Below are positions 17,707-27,499 of a stretch of DNA of 64,000 bases, piece by piece. The translations under genes were made by a program, and so were the position numbers. The notes beneath the pieces were generated by a model that did not search any database, was not told the DNA's origin, and saw only the letters and a program-made list of their open reading frames with translations. How positions within the stretch are numbered: position 1 is the stretch's first letter; each line of letters begins with the position of its first letter. Source of the stretch: Nitrospira sp. (GTDB taxonomy: Bacteria; Nitrospirota; Nitrospiria; Nitrospirales; Nitrospiraceae); NCBI GenBank assembly GCA_023248215.1, contig JAHFEW010000001.1:62001-126000 (forward strand), written 5' to 3'.

Positions 17707-19161
17707 ATGATTGTGAAAGAACATCTCTATCCGGTTATTTTAGCGGGCGGCAGCGGAACGCGGTTCTGGCCGTTGAGTCGGCATCTCTATCCGAAGCAGC
17801 TGCTGCGGATCATTGGTGATGAGACGCTCATTCAGCAGACCATGCGGCGGGTGCTCTCCTGTGCCAAGCCAGATCAGGTCATCATCTCCACGAATCCCGG
17901 ACAGGCGGATTCCATTCGCGTGCAGTTAGGAGAGTGGAAGTCCGAATTGAAAGACAACTATGTGGTCGAGCCCGTAGGCCGCAATACTGCTCCGGCCATC
18001 GCCCTGGTCGCAGGGGAGCTCGTTCGGCGCGACCCAGAGGCCATGATGCTGGTCCTGCCGGCGGATCATGTGGTGACGGGCGAGAAGGCGTTTCAGGCGG
18101 CGGTGGCCCTGGGCATTCAACTGGCCGACAGGGGGCACTTGGTGACGTTCGGGATCAAGCCGACCAGGCCGGAGACGGGGTATGGCTATATTCAGCCCAA
18201 TCGACGGACCTCGCTGGCCCAAAAGGGGAGGCTGACCGGTCATCCCGTTGCACGATTTGTCGAGAAGCCGAACCGGACCAAAGCGGCGCAATACTTAAAA
18301 AACGGGAACTACTTTTGGAACAGCGGCATGTTTCTGTGGAAGGCTGCGACCATCCTGGAGGAAATCCACCGGCACCAGCCGTTGCTGACCAAGGCTATGC
18401 AGCGAGTCCATGCCCTGATGGCGTCGGGCGCTGAGCCGCGCCTCATTGAGGAAGCCTATAAGAAGGTTCCTTCACTGTCGATCGACAACGGCGTCATGGA
18501 GCAGTCGGCCAACGCGGCGATGATTCCTGTGGGGTTCGGTTGGTCGGATGTCGGCAATTGGAGCAGCCTCGAAGAAGTATCTCCGCGAGACAAGGCCGGC
18601 AACGTGGTCAGCGGCCGAGTCATCGACCTGGACAGTACCAATTCCGTCCTGTACGCCGATCGCCGGGTGGTGGCTACGATCGGACTCTCGGATATGGTGG
18701 TCGTGGATACGCCGGACGCCACCTTGGTCTGTCCCAAGTCTCGGTCGCAGGACGTGAAGAAGATGGTCGAGATTCTGAAGCAACAGGGCGCTCCAGAGCA
18801 TCTGGAACACTTGACGGTGTTCAGGCCGTGGGGATCCTATACCGTGCTGGAGGAGGGGCCTGGATATAAGGTCAAGCGTGTGACGGTGAATCCCGGAGGG
18901 CGCTTGTCGCTGCAGCTCCATCATAAACGGAGCGAACATTGGGTCGTCATTACAGGGACTGCCAGGGTGACCAGAGGGGATGAGCTGCTGGACCTTCGAG
19001 TGGGAGAAAGCACGGCGATCCCGGTTGAAACGCCGCATCGTCTTGAAAATCTCGGCACCGAGACCTTGCATATTATCGAAGTGCAGAATGGCCCCTATCT
19101 TGGGGAGGATGACATTGTGCGCTTTCAGGATGATTATGGGCGGCTGAGCCGGGGATGTTAG
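17707..19161 (+). CDS. manC: Mannose-1-phosphate guanylyltransferase / mannose-6-phosphate isomerase
   Basis: 484 residues, the usual length for the bifunctional type II enzyme. The nucleotidyltransferase domain begins ILAGGSGTRFWPLSRHLYPK and contains FVEKPNRTKAAQYL and FYWNSGMF-like segments. The C-terminal cupin (about 370-484) has RPWGSY, then QLHHKRSEHWVVITG with isomerase metal ligands. It makes GDP-mannose from GTP and mannose-1-P and can interconvert fructose-6-P and mannose-6-P. Phosphomannomutase follows 10 nt later, completing the route. Confidence 0.93.
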   Translation: MIVKEHLYPVILAGGSGTRFWPLSRHLYPKQLLRIIGDETLIQQTMRRVLSCAKPDQVIISTNPGQADSIRVQLGEWKSELKDNYVVEPVGRNTAPAIALVAGELVRRDPEAMMLVLPADHVVTGEKAFQAAVALGIQLADRGHLVTFGIKPTRPETGYGYIQPNRRTSLAQKGRLTGHPVARFVEKPNRTKAAQYLKNGNYFWNSGMFLWKAATILEEIHRHQPLLTKAMQRVHALMASGAEPRLIEEAYKKVPSLSIDNGVMEQSANAAMIPVGFGWSDVGNWSSLEEVSPRDKAGNVVSGRVIDLDSTNSVLYADRRVVATIGLSDMVVVDTPDATLVCPKSRSQDVKKMVEILKQQGAPEHLEHLTVFRPWGSYTVLEEGPGYKVKRVTVNPGGRLSLQLHHKRSEHWVVITGTARVTRGDELLDLRVGESTAIPVETPHRLENLGTETLHIIEVQNGPYLGEDDIVRFQDDYGRLSRGC

Positions 19162-19170
19162 GAGATCGAG

Positions 19171-20571
19171 ATGGCGCTGTTTCGCGAATATGATCTGAGA
19201 GGCATTGTCGGAGAGGAGCTCACGGAAGAGATTGCCGAGCAGGTAGGGCGCGCCTATGCCACCATGGCACGCGGGCAGGGCGCCGTGCGGATCAGTCTTG
19301 GGCGAGATGGGCGGCTGAGCTCGCCTGGTTTGCAGGCAGCCTTGCTCAGCGGACTGCTAGCCGGTGGATTGGACGTGGTCGATCTAGGGCTCTGTGCCTC
19401 GCCGCTCCTCTATTTTTCGTTGTTTACCTTGCCGGTGCAAGGCGGGATCATGATTACGGGCAGCCACAATGCCGCCGAATACAACGGGTTTAAAATCTGC
19501 ATCGGGAAAGAAGCCATTCACGGCGAGGACATTCAACGGCTGCGACGGGTGATGGAAGCCGGTCGATTCGTCTCTGGTTCCGGACAGCTCTCCGCCCACG
19601 CGATCATTCCGGACTATTTGCAGCATCTCAAGAACGACTTTGCCTGCGTGCGGGCGGACCATTTGCATGTGGTCATCGACTGCGGCAACGGTGCGGCGTC
19701 GCTGGTGGCCAAGCAAGCCTTGGAGCAATTGGGCTGCCGCGTCACTGGGCTCTATGATGAGTTGGACGGACGATTTCCCAACCACCACCCCGATCCCACC
19801 GTCGTGGAAAATCTGCAAGACCTGATCGCAACCGTGAAAGAACAGAAGGCGGATGTCGGCATCGGCTACGATGGGGATGCCGATCGCATCGGTGCGGTCG
19901 ACGAGGAGGGGCAGATCCTGTGGGGCGATCGCTTGATGATCGTTTACGCGCGGGATATCCTCGCGCAGAGGCCGGGTACCACCTTTATTTCCGAGGTGAA
20001 GGCCTCGCAATGTCTGTACGACGATATTGCCGCACGCGGCGGTCGCCCCATCATGTGGAAGACCGGTCACTCGCTGATGAAGGCGAAACTGAAAGCGGAG
20101 TCGGCCGTCTTGGCGGGCGAAATGTCCGGTCATATGTTTTTTGCCGATCGGTATTTCGGCTTCGACGACGCCATCTATGCATCGTGCCGGCTGGTGGAAA
20201 TTCTGGCCAAAACCAAGCAGTCGTTATCGAGCCTTGTCGCGGACCTTCCGCAGACGACGGTGACTCCGGAGATTCGTGTCGACTGCTCTGACAAGCTGAA
20301 GTTTCAACTGGTCGATCAGGTGAAAACGCAACTCACCGCCTATCTGGATGCCCGCCGGCCCGTCGGCGCTTCGAACCTTCATTTGCGGGAATTGGTGACG
20401 ATCGACGGAGTTCGCGCGATTTTCGAGGATGGATGGGGCCTTATTCGAGCCTCCAACACCCAGCCTGCGCTAGTCCTACGCTTTGAGGCACCCTCGCCGG
20501 CCCGTTTGGATGTGATCCGCGCCACCATCGAAACGGAACTTGCACAGGCTCGTCGTGTCCTGTCGATGTAG
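19171..20571 (+). CDS. manB: Phosphomannomutase/phosphoglucomutase
   Basis: 466 residues with the four-domain alpha-D-phosphohexomutase layout. The phosphoserine is Ser98 in TGSHNAAEYNGFK; the family norm is TGSHNPP, so two positions after the Asn differ. The metal loop GYDGDADRIGAVDEEG and the sugar loop GEMSGHMFF are intact, and the phosphate loop is RASNTQPALVLRFEA near the C-terminus. Converts mannose-6-P to mannose-1-P for ManC immediately upstream; AlgC-type enzymes also handle glucose phosphates, which would supply UDP-glucose for the initiating transferase. Confidence 0.92.
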   Translation: MALFREYDLRGIVGEELTEEIAEQVGRAYATMARGQGAVRISLGRDGRLSSPGLQAALLSGLLAGGLDVVDLGLCASPLLYFSLFTLPVQGGIMITGSHNAAEYNGFKICIGKEAIHGEDIQRLRRVMEAGRFVSGSGQLSAHAIIPDYLQHLKNDFACVRADHLHVVIDCGNGAASLVAKQALEQLGCRVTGLYDELDGRFPNHHPDPTVVENLQDLIATVKEQKADVGIGYDGDADRIGAVDEEGQILWGDRLMIVYARDILAQRPGTTFISEVKASQCLYDDIAARGGRPIMWKTGHSLMKAKLKAESAVLAGEMSGHMFFADRYFGFDDAIYASCRLVEILAKTKQSLSSLVADLPQTTVTPEIRVDCSDKLKFQLVDQVKTQLTAYLDARRPVGASNLHLRELVTIDGVRAIFEDGWGLIRASNTQPALVLRFEAPSPARLDVIRATIETELAQARRVLSM

Positions 20572-21385
20572 AAGCCCGTCCTCTCACGGCCCCCTCCGTC
20601 CAATCCTCCTTCTTGTGACCACGTTCCTGCTCGGCGCCCTTTCCACGGACATGTCTCTCTCGGAGGCAACTCAGGATGGGCACCAGCCGGCCCCTATCCT
20701 GCTGCCGTTTTCGGCCGGTGAACGACTTTCGTATGACTTGACTTGGCTGGCCATGCGCGCGGGGATTGCGACCATGGCGGTCCAAGAGAATCAGGCCCAG
20801 GATGGCCGGCACCAAATCATGCTGAGCCTGGTGGCCCGATCGAGCCCGGTGGTGACCAAGTTCTATCCGGTTGACAATCGCGTGGCTTCCACGGTGGATG
20901 TCGAGCCGTTTCTACCCAGGCACATGACGTTTGCACGCCGAGAGGGAAAACGGTCCAACGATTTTGACTATACCTTCCGGCACAGCGAAGGCGTCGTGAC
21001 AGCCGTGAAGGATGGCAAGCTTGCCGAGCTTCCGATTCCCACCGATGCGCAGGATGCCATTTCCTGCCTCTATTATGTGCGCAAAGTCCTGCCGATGCTG
21101 CCCGGAGCTTCTCTTGCGATGACGGTGCACCACGACAACAAGAATTATAAGATGGAGGTGCGGGTCGAAGCGCTCGAAACATTGAAGGGCTCATGGGGCA
21201 AACGGCAGACCGCCCGCGTCTTGGTCATCATGCCGTTTCAGGGCATCTTCCTCAACGAGGGCAATATTCGTGTCTGGTTTACGACCGATGAGCATCGGGT
21301 GCCTGTCAGAATGAAGGCCAAGGTCATTGTGGGATCGATTGTCGCTGAACTGACGGGGGGATATGGTTCAGGAGGACAGTCGTAA
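20555..21385 (+). CDS. DUF3108 family secreted protein
   Basis: About 276 residues from GTG 20555, overlapping the end of the mutase gene; TTG 20540 and GTG 20615 are alternatives. A hydrophobic signal segment (PILLLVTTFLLGALS) precedes the mature part. FSAGERLSYDLTWLAMRAGIATM and the strand-rich RREGKRSNDFDYTF..EGVV pattern match DUF3108, a periplasmic or outer-membrane-associated family of unknown function. The end of the protein, DEHRVPVRMKAKVIVGSIVAEL, is the typical DUF3108 C-terminus. Probably the last gene of the operon. Confidence 0.72.
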   Translation: MSCRCRSPSSHGPLRPILLLVTTFLLGALSTDMSLSEATQDGHQPAPILLPFSAGERLSYDLTWLAMRAGIATMAVQENQAQDGRHQIMLSLVARSSPVVTKFYPVDNRVASTVDVEPFLPRHMTFARREGKRSNDFDYTFRHSEGVVTAVKDGKLAELPIPTDAQDAISCLYYVRKVLPMLPGASLAMTVHHDNKNYKMEVRVEALETLKGSWGKRQTARVLVIMPFQGIFLNEGNIRVWFTTDEHRVPVRMKAKVIVGSIVAELTGGYGSGGQS

Positions 21386-21407
21386 TGGGGCCGCCGGCTG
21401 CTTTGGT

Positions 21408-21436
21408 TTGCTCGTGCTGATAGAAACCGCTATACT
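21408..21436 (+). promoter_or_regulatory. Possible sigma70 promoter upstream of fbp
   Basis: A TTGCTC box at 21408-21413 and a TATACT box at 21431-21436 are separated by 17 bases. This matches consensus spacing with a strong -10 and weak -35. It would give a leader of about 75 nt before the ATG at 21520. Confidence 0.4.
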
Positions 21437-21460
21437 TGCGCCAAGTTTGCCGACGGTAAG

Positions 21461-21498
21461 CCCTTTCCTTGGACTCTCGGTGGAGGGAGAGGGTTTTT
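21461..21498 (+). terminator. Hairpin plus T-run between promoter and fbp (terminator or attenuator)
   Basis: CCCTTTCC at 21461-21468 pairs with GGAGAGGG at 21486-21493 (one G-T pair), with a 17-nt loop and a TTTTT tract at 21494-21498. It could end the polysaccharide operon or act as an attenuator for fbp. The large loop makes it only moderately convincing. Confidence 0.4.
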
Positions 21499-21519
21499 CT
21501 GCGTGAAGGACAGGGACGC

Positions 21520-22518
21520 ATGTCTAAATTTCCCATTACGTTAAGCCGGTTTATCATCGAGCAACAGGCCGCGCATCCCGAAGCCACCGGAGAATTTTCC
21601 ATCCTGCTGACTCAAATCGGGTTGGTCGGCAAAATGATCGCCCATGACCTGCGCAGAGCGGGGTTGAATAAAATCCTCGGCACGACCGGAGAGACCAATA
21701 TCCAAGGCGAAGTGGTCAAAAAACTCGATCAGATCGCCAATGACACGTTTGTTCGGGTGTTCGAACACAGCGGGCTCGTGTGCGTTTTGGCCTCTGAGGA
21801 GATGGAAAAACCACTGACGATGGTGCATGAAGGAGCCAAGTACATGCTCTTGGTCGATCCGTTGGACGGATCCTCCAATACCGACGTGAATATGCCATTG
21901 GGGGCAATTTTCTCTATTCGGAGGTCGAAGCCGGGACAGCGACGGCCCGTGGAGGATGAGCTGCTTCAAAAAGGAACCGAGCAGATTGCCGCAGGGTATA
22001 TACTGTACGGGGCCAGCACCATGCTCGTGTTTACCGTCGGGCAAGGGGTGCATGGGTTCACGCTCGAGCCGTCGATCGGCGAGTATCTCCTGTCCAACGA
22101 GAACATTCGGATTCCCCAGAAGGGAAAAGTCTACTCGGTCAACGAGGGCAACTACCATCGCTGGCTGGCCGGCACTCAAAAATACCTCGACTATGTGAAG
22201 GTGGAGGACAAGGCGACCGGGCGGCCATACAGCGGTCGCTACAGCGGATGTCTGGTGGCGGACGTCCACCGCATCATGTTGGGAGGCGGGATTTATCTGT
22301 ATCCGGGCGAGACCGCCAAGCCGGAAGGAAAGCTACGATTGATGTATGAAGGTAATCCCCTGGCCCTGGTCGTGGAGCAGGCCGGGGGCAAAGCGAGCAC
22401 GGGCATGATGCGTATTCTGGACGTCGAGCCGAAGGCGCTCCATCAGCGTGTGCCGCTGATCATCGGCAGCGCCGAGGACGTGAGCCATGCGGAAGCCTGC
22501 ATTCAGGGGCGGGCGTAA
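21520..22518 (+). CDS. fbp: Fructose-1,6-bisphosphatase class I
   Basis: 332 residues, the same length as E. coli Fbp. ATG 21520 is chosen over upstream open frame because it gives MSKFPITLSRFIIEQQ, the normal N-terminus. Metal and substrate motifs are present: ASEEME near 95, VDPLDGSSNTDVN near 118, GRYSGCLVADVHRIM and EGNPLALVVEQAGGKAS. It hydrolyses fructose-1,6-bisphosphate to fructose-6-phosphate in gluconeogenesis, and fructose-6-P is the precursor for GDP-mannose made by the operon just upstream. Confidence 0.95.
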   Translation: MSKFPITLSRFIIEQQAAHPEATGEFSILLTQIGLVGKMIAHDLRRAGLNKILGTTGETNIQGEVVKKLDQIANDTFVRVFEHSGLVCVLASEEMEKPLTMVHEGAKYMLLVDPLDGSSNTDVNMPLGAIFSIRRSKPGQRRPVEDELLQKGTEQIAAGYILYGASTMLVFTVGQGVHGFTLEPSIGEYLLSNENIRIPQKGKVYSVNEGNYHRWLAGTQKYLDYVKVEDKATGRPYSGRYSGCLVADVHRIMLGGGIYLYPGETAKPEGKLRLMYEGNPLALVVEQAGGKASTGMMRILDVEPKALHQRVPLIIGSAEDVSHAEACIQGRA

Positions 22519-22553
22519 CGACTAATGAGACCGAGGTTGGTGGGAGGTTGATC

Positions 22554-23477
22554 ATGAGCAATCGGGTCCAGGAAATCTTAAGTTGGTATGAAAGCGATAA
22601 TGCGGGAACGAAGACGAACATTGCCCGGCTGCTGAACTCAGGCAAGCTGGCCGGGACAGGCAAATTGGTGATCCTGCCGGTCGATCAGGGGTTCGAGCAT
22701 GGCCCGGCGAGAAGTTTTGCGCCCAACTCGGGTGGGTATAATCCGCATTACCATTTCCAGCTGGCGATCGATGCCGGCTGCAACGCCTATGCAGCTCCGC
22801 TCGGATTCATCGAGGCCGGGGCCAGCCATTTCGCCGGGAGAATTCCACTCATCCTTAAGCTCAACAGCCACGATACGCTCCACGATGAGAAGGATCCTAT
22901 GCCATCCGTGACGGGCAGCGTGCGTGAGGCCTTACGATTGGGTTGTTCAGCCGTCGGATTTACCATCTACCCGGGATCTTCCCATTGCAATCCGATGTAT
23001 GAACAACTGCGTGCGATTGCGGAAGAGGCGAAGAGTTGTGGCTTGGCTGTGGTGGTCTGGTCCTATCCGCGTGGATCTGGGTTGAGTAAAGAAGGCGAGA
23101 CGGCTATGGATGTGGTGGCCTATGCGGCTCAAATCGCGGCGCAATTGGGTGCCCATATCCTCAAGGTCAAATTGCCCACGGCCCATCTGGAACAAGCCGC
23201 CGCCAAGAAGGTGTATGAAGCCGAAAAGGTGCCGATCAACACCTTGGCGGAACGGGTCAAACATGTCGTGCAAAGTTCCTTCGACGGGCGCAGGATTGTG
23301 ATTTTCTCCGGTGGCGCGAAAAGCGACGAGAAAACGGTATTTGAAGAAGTGCGCGCGATCCGCGACGGCGGTGGATTCGGGTCGATCATCGGCCGAAATT
23401 CATTCCAACGTCCGAAATCGGATGCCATCAAGTTTCTGAACACCATCATGGGACTGTACGCGGGTGAGCAGGCCTAA
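22554..23477 (+). CDS. fbaB: Fructose-bisphosphate aldolase class I (FbaB/DhnA type)
   Basis: 307 residues from ATG 22554, which has GGAGG six bases upstream; a TTG two codons earlier is rejected. VILPVDQGFEHGPARSF and LKLNSHDTL, SCGLAVVVWSYPRG, and AAAKKVYEAE are shared with archaeal-type class I aldolases, which use a Schiff-base lysine (likely the HILKVKLP lysine). Adjacent fbp suggests the pair works in gluconeogenesis. A short palindrome (AACCG-GCC-CGGTT) spans the stop at 23476-23488. Confidence 0.92.
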   Translation: MSNRVQEILSWYESDNAGTKTNIARLLNSGKLAGTGKLVILPVDQGFEHGPARSFAPNSGGYNPHYHFQLAIDAGCNAYAAPLGFIEAGASHFAGRIPLILKLNSHDTLHDEKDPMPSVTGSVREALRLGCSAVGFTIYPGSSHCNPMYEQLRAIAEEAKSCGLAVVVWSYPRGSGLSKEGETAMDVVAYAAQIAAQLGAHILKVKLPTAHLEQAAAKKVYEAEKVPINTLAERVKHVVQSSFDGRRIVIFSGGAKSDEKTVFEEVRAIRDGGGFGSIIGRNSFQRPKSDAIKFLNTIMGLYAGEQA

Positions 23478-23504
23478 CCGGCCCGGTTCCCGATTCGAAT
23501 CACT

Positions 23505-25055
23505 ATGGACGACTTTCGCATTTCAACCGGAGAGCAGGGCTCGCGGAGATCCTGGATATTGCCGCTGTTGCTGTTGATCGTGGGTGTGCTCGTCGGGGTC
23601 ATCGTGAGCTCGGATCTCGGGTGGTTGCCGACCGGACATGCGGTCCCAGAACCGCTTCCAGTCCCTGCTCCTGCCGCTAGACCGGTTGCCACCGCGGTTC
23701 AACCCTCTTTGCCCGGTGCGGGCGCGCAGAGTTTTGTCGATGTTGCCAAGGCCGTCAAGCCGGCGGTGGTGAATATTTTTGCGACGCGGAATGGACCGAG
23801 TGAGGGGACCCAGGGCACGCCGTTCGATGATCCCTTTTTTCGACGGTTCTTCGGCGAGGAGTGGATGAAGCGTTTTGAGGCTCCGAAGGAACGAAAAGAA
23901 CGGGGATTGGGGTCCGGGGTCATCGTCGATCCCAATGGGCTGATCATCACAAACAACCACGTGGTGAACAAGGCCGATGAGATCAAGGTGTTTCTGTCCG
24001 ATAAACGTGAGTTCAAAGCGAAGCTGGTCGGGACGGATGCCAAGACCGACGTGGCCGTGCTGAAAATCGAGGCCAGCGGCCTTCCAACCGCAACCTGGGC
24101 CGATTCAGACAGGCTGGAGGTGGGGGAATTTGTGCTGGCGGTCGGCAATCCGTTCGGTCTGACGCAGACGGTCACTCTGGGGATCGTCAGCGCACTCGGC
24201 CGGTCGGCCGGGATCGCCGAATACGAAGACTTCATTCAAACGGACGCCGCGATCAACCCCGGCAATTCCGGGGGAGCTCTGGTGAATGTCCGCGGTGAAT
24301 TGGTCGGCATCAACACGGCGATCTACAGCCAGAGCGGCGGGAATATGGGCATCGGCTTCGCGGTTCCGAGCAACATGGCACACTCCATCATGGAACAGTT
24401 GGTGCAACATGGCAAAGTTGTGCGCGGGTGGCTGGGCGTCTCGATTCAGGAACTGACTCCGGAATTGTCTTCACAGTTCGGCGTGCCGAAAGACACCAAG
24501 GGTGTCCTGGTCAGCGATGTCATGGACGACAGCCCGGCCAAGAAGGTCGGGTTTGAGCGCGGGGACGTCATTATCGAATATGACGGAAAACCGATGGACT
24601 CGCCGGCCCACTTGCGCAATGCCGTGGCCCAGACTTTCGTCGGGAAAAAAGTTACCGTCAAAATCATTCGTGAAAAGAAGGCGAAGTCAATCGACCTCAC
24701 CATCGCGGAGCAGCCCAAGAATTTGGCGCAGGCGGCTGCTGAGGACAATGGAGAATCTGTCGCTCCTGCCGGGTTGCTCGCGGATATCGAAGTCAAGGAA
24801 CTCAACAACGATTTAGCCGGCCGGTACGGACTGAAATCGAGCGACCATGGCGTCGTGGTGGCCCGGGTGAAATCGGGGAGTCCCGCGGAAGAGGCCGGCG
24901 TGCGCGAGGGCGATCTCGTGTTGGAGGTGAACCGCAAACCGGTGGGTACGTTGAAGGCGTATGAACGTGTCGCCGCAAGTTTGCCAAAAGACCAAGCGGT
25001 GTTGCTCCTGTTGAGACGGCAGGGGCGAGCCATTTATCTGACGCTGAGGCCGTGA
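23505..25055 (+). CDS. degQ: HtrA/DegQ-family periplasmic serine protease
   Basis: 516 residues. One N-terminal hydrophobic segment (about 17-36) acts as anchor or signal, followed by a Pro/Ala-rich linker. The trypsin-like domain has the full triad: His152 (NNHVVN), Asp182 (KTDVAVL) and Ser255 (NPGNSGGAL). Two PDZ domains follow at about 305-395 and 425-510 ([17 protein letters not shown]). It degrades or refolds misfolded envelope proteins. Length and two PDZ domains fit DegP/DegQ; which of the two cannot be decided. The gene follows fbaB by 27 nt. Confidence 0.93.
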   Translation: MDDFRISTGEQGSRRSWILPLLLLIVGVLVGVIVSSDLGWLPTGHAVPEPLPVPAPAARPVATAVQPSLPGAGAQSFVDVAKAVKPAVVNIFATRNGPSEGTQGTPFDDPFFRRFFGEEWMKRFEAPKERKERGLGSGVIVDPNGLIITNNHVVNKADEIKVFLSDKREFKAKLVGTDAKTDVAVLKIEASGLPTATWADSDRLEVGEFVLAVGNPFGLTQTVTLGIVSALGRSAGIAEYEDFIQTDAAINPGNSGGALVNVRGELVGINTAIYSQSGGNMGIGFAVPSNMAHSIMEQLVQHGKVVRGWLGVSIQELTPELSSQFGVPKDTKGVLVSDVMDDSPAKKVGFERGDVIIEYDGKPMDSPAHLRNAVAQTFVGKKVTVKIIREKKAKSIDLTIAEQPKNLAQAAAEDNGESVAPAGLLADIEVKELNNDLAGRYGLKSSDHGVVVARVKSGSPAEEAGVREGDLVLEVNRKPVGTLKAYERVAASLPKDQAVLLLLRRQGRAIYLTLRP

Positions 25056-25105
25056 TCACTTCGAACCGTACGTTCGGGGTTGCTCACAGAGAGGAGGGAG
25101 ACAGT

Positions 25106-26131
25106 ATGGTAGTACGGGCCATATTTGTTCTTCTCAGCGCTCTTGCCGGTATGGCCCTGTTCCTGCGGGCCCAAGATCCGAGTCGCGAGTTCTTACTGGT
25201 GGGGTTTGGGATGGGCGCCGTTGCGGGTGGACTCATTCTGGCCGGCGAATACGCGCTCCGGAGGCTCTCATTCGGCATTATTGTCGGCGGCGCCGTTGGT
25301 CTTGCCGGCGGTCTTATTCTTACAGGGTTGGTGGAGTGGGTGGGTAGTGCGGTCTTCGATGTCGAGACGTTCTTGTTTCACATCGGCGGGTTGGTGTTCC
25401 TCTTGGGGTTGCCGTATCTTGGTTTGGTCATGGGTGCGCGGTTTGGGCATGAGCAGTTTCCCGGTCTGCATCCTGGGCCGTCGGGAGCGCGGGCTTCAAA
25501 CGCGAACACCAAGGTGTTGGATACGAGTGTGATCATCGACGGCCGGGTGGCGGATCTCTGCGAGACGGGGTTTCTCGAGGGGCCGTTTCTGGTTCCCCAT
25601 TTCATTCTGAACGAATTGCAACACATCGCGGACTCGTCCGACTCTCTCAAGCGGGCGCGCGGCCGGCGAGGGCTGGATATTTTGAACAAGATTCAGAAAA
25701 TGCCCGATGTCGATGTCCGGATCATCGAGGAAGATTTCCCCCATGTGAAGGAAGTGGATGCCAAGCTGGTGGTGCTGGCCAAGAAAGTGGGGGGACGCAT
25801 CATTACCAATGATTTGAATTTGAATAAGGTCGCCGAATTACAGGGCGTTCGCGTGTTGAACATCAATGAGCTGTGTAATGCCCTGAGGCCGGTCGTACTG
25901 CCCGGTGAAACCATCCGAGTCTTTGTCTTAAAGGAAGGCAAAGAGGCGGGTCAAGGTGTGGCCTACTTGGATGATGGGACGATGATCGTGGTGGACAATG
26001 CCCGTCGCTGTATCGGTCGCAATGTAGACGTGACCGTGACCAGCGTCCTCCAAACGACGGCGGGGCGCATGATCTTCACCCGTCTGAAGGAGGAGTCGGA
26101 GCGAGAAGAATATCAGGTCGCGCGTGGGTAA
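25106..26131 (+). CDS. PIN and TRAM domain integral membrane protein (YacL-like)
   Basis: 341 residues from ATG 25106, preceded by the strong ribosome site GAGGAGGGAG at 25091-25100. Four hydrophobic segments in residues 1-120 are followed by a PIN nuclease domain starting [16 protein letters not shown], with further acidic residues in [21 protein letters not shown] and [17 protein letters not shown] domain ([20 protein letters not shown]) forms the C-terminus. Homologues commonly precede ispD, as here. The PIN domain predicts RNase activity at the membrane; the biological target is unknown. Confidence 0.88.
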   Translation: MVVRAIFVLLSALAGMALFLRAQDPSREFLLVGFGMGAVAGGLILAGEYALRRLSFGIIVGGAVGLAGGLILTGLVEWVGSAVFDVETFLFHIGGLVFLLGLPYLGLVMGARFGHEQFPGLHPGPSGARASNANTKVLDTSVIIDGRVADLCETGFLEGPFLVPHFILNELQHIADSSDSLKRARGRRGLDILNKIQKMPDVDVRIIEEDFPHVKEVDAKLVVLAKKVGGRIITNDLNLNKVAELQGVRVLNINELCNALRPVVLPGETIRVFVLKEGKEAGQGVAYLDDGTMIVVDNARRCIGRNVDVTVTSVLQTTAGRMIFTRLKEESEREEYQVARG

Positions 26132-26268
26132 GCAGGTGGCAGCGAAGCGATGGTGCTGTGCCGGGCTCTCCGGTCGCTCATCGGGGGTGTCATGCCTGAG
26201 CAGTTGCGTACGTCCTGTCGGGCTCTGTTCCCCTCACTGTGAGTGTGTTTGTGTCTTCTCGTGAGAAG

Positions 26269-26982
26269 ATGCCGCCGCGGACGGTAGCCCTTGTACCGGC
26301 GGCAGGTCGCGGGCTTCGCATGGGAGGCCATATCCCGAAGCAGTTTCTCTCACTGGGGGGACAGCTGATTCTCGTGCAGTCTCTCCGCGTCCTCCAAGCT
26401 TCCCCGGTCATTCACGAGATTATTTTGGCGGTGCCTCAGACGGAGCGTCAGTATTGTCTGGACCACATCGTGGGGACGGGGGAATTCGGCAAGGTGACGA
26501 AGGTCGTTTCGGGCGGAGAGCAGCGTCAAGATTCGGTCCGTCATGCGTTGGCGGAAGTGAGTCAGGACACGGAGATCGTCCTGGTCCATGATGCCGTGCG
26601 CCCCTTCCTGACCGAGGACATGATCCAAAAGGTGGTGGACGCTGCGGCTGAACATGGGGCGGCCATCATCGCACTGCCGATGCGCGATACGGTGAAGTAT
26701 GTGGGCGCGGACGGGGTGATTGAGCGAACGGTGGATCGCCGGCCTTTATGGCTGGCACAAACGCCCCAGGCGTTCCGCCGTGCGTGGCTGGAAGAGGGAC
26801 ACCGCAAGGCCTTGCTGGACGGAGCGCAGGCGACCGATGACGCTCATCTCGTCGAGCTGATCGGGAAACCGGTCGTGGTCGTTGAGGGGAGCGGCGAAAA
26901 TATCAAGGTGACGAGGCCGGAAGATCTCGTGATCGGAGAGGCAATTCTCAGCTCACGAACGGCGGCGAGGAGTGCAGGATGA
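26269..26982 (+). CDS. ispD: 2-C-methyl-D-erythritol 4-phosphate cytidylyltransferase
   Basis: 237 residues from ATG 26269; a GTG at 26239 would add ten residues and has no ribosome site. The nucleotide loop VPAAGRGLRMGGHIPKQFL, the VHDAVRPFL motif and the QTPQAFRR segment are all present. It transfers CMP to methylerythritol phosphate in the non-mevalonate isoprenoid pathway. The stop overlaps the ispF start (ATGA), and ispF catalyses a later step of the same pathway. Isoprenoids also feed undecaprenyl phosphate, the carrier of the polysaccharide locus. Confidence 0.94.
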   Translation: MPPRTVALVPAAGRGLRMGGHIPKQFLSLGGQLILVQSLRVLQASPVIHEIILAVPQTERQYCLDHIVGTGEFGKVTKVVSGGEQRQDSVRHALAEVSQDTEIVLVHDAVRPFLTEDMIQKVVDAAAEHGAAIIALPMRDTVKYVGADGVIERTVDRRPLWLAQTPQAFRRAWLEEGHRKALLDGAQATDDAHLVELIGKPVVVVEGSGENIKVTRPEDLVIGEAILSSRTAARSAG

Positions 26983-27461
26983 TGGCTGTACGTGTGGGGT
27001 GTGGATGGGATATTCATCCGCTGGTGGCGGGACGCAAGTTGATCTTGGGCGGACTGGAAATTCCGCATAACAAAGGACTTCAGGGACATTCGGATTCCGA
27101 TGCCTTAGTCCATGCCATTTGCGACGCGCTGCTCGGGGCGATGGGAGAAGGAGATCTTGGGCGCCACTACCCGAGTTCGGACCAGCGGTTTAAGAATATT
27201 TCGAGCCTGAAGCTGCTGGAAGACGTCAGAGGGAAGCTGCGCGCAAAGGGCTATCGTCTCGCCAATGTGGATAGTACCATCATTGCCCAAGCTCCCAGGC
27301 TGAGCCCGCACCTGGCGGCCATGCAGAAAACCATCGCCGAGGTGCTCCAAGTCGATCCCGATCTGGTGAATGTCAAAGTGAAGAGCGGCGAAGGACTGGA
27401 TGCGGTGGGGCGTGAAGAAGCAGTCGCCGCCCAGGCCGTCTGTTTGATCGAGCGCGCCTGA
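26979..27461 (+). CDS. ispF: 2-C-methyl-D-erythritol 2,4-cyclodiphosphate synthase
   Basis: 160 residues. Starts [20 protein letters not shown], with Asp and His of DIH as zinc ligands; the second ATG at 26982 is equally possible. [18 protein letters not shown], the LGRHYPSSD loop and the Glu of [14 protein letters not shown] near the end complete the family pattern. It closes the cyclodiphosphate ring in the methylerythritol pathway. Translationally coupled to ispD by the ATGA overlap. Confidence 0.95.
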   Translation: MMAVRVGCGWDIHPLVAGRKLILGGLEIPHNKGLQGHSDSDALVHAICDALLGAMGEGDLGRHYPSSDQRFKNISSLKLLEDVRGKLRAKGYRLANVDSTIIAQAPRLSPHLAAMQKTIAEVLQVDPDLVNVKVKSGEGLDAVGREEAVAAQAVCLIERA

Positions 27462-27499
27462 GCCCTGCATCCTGGCGACCATCAAGTCTAGTGGCATGC

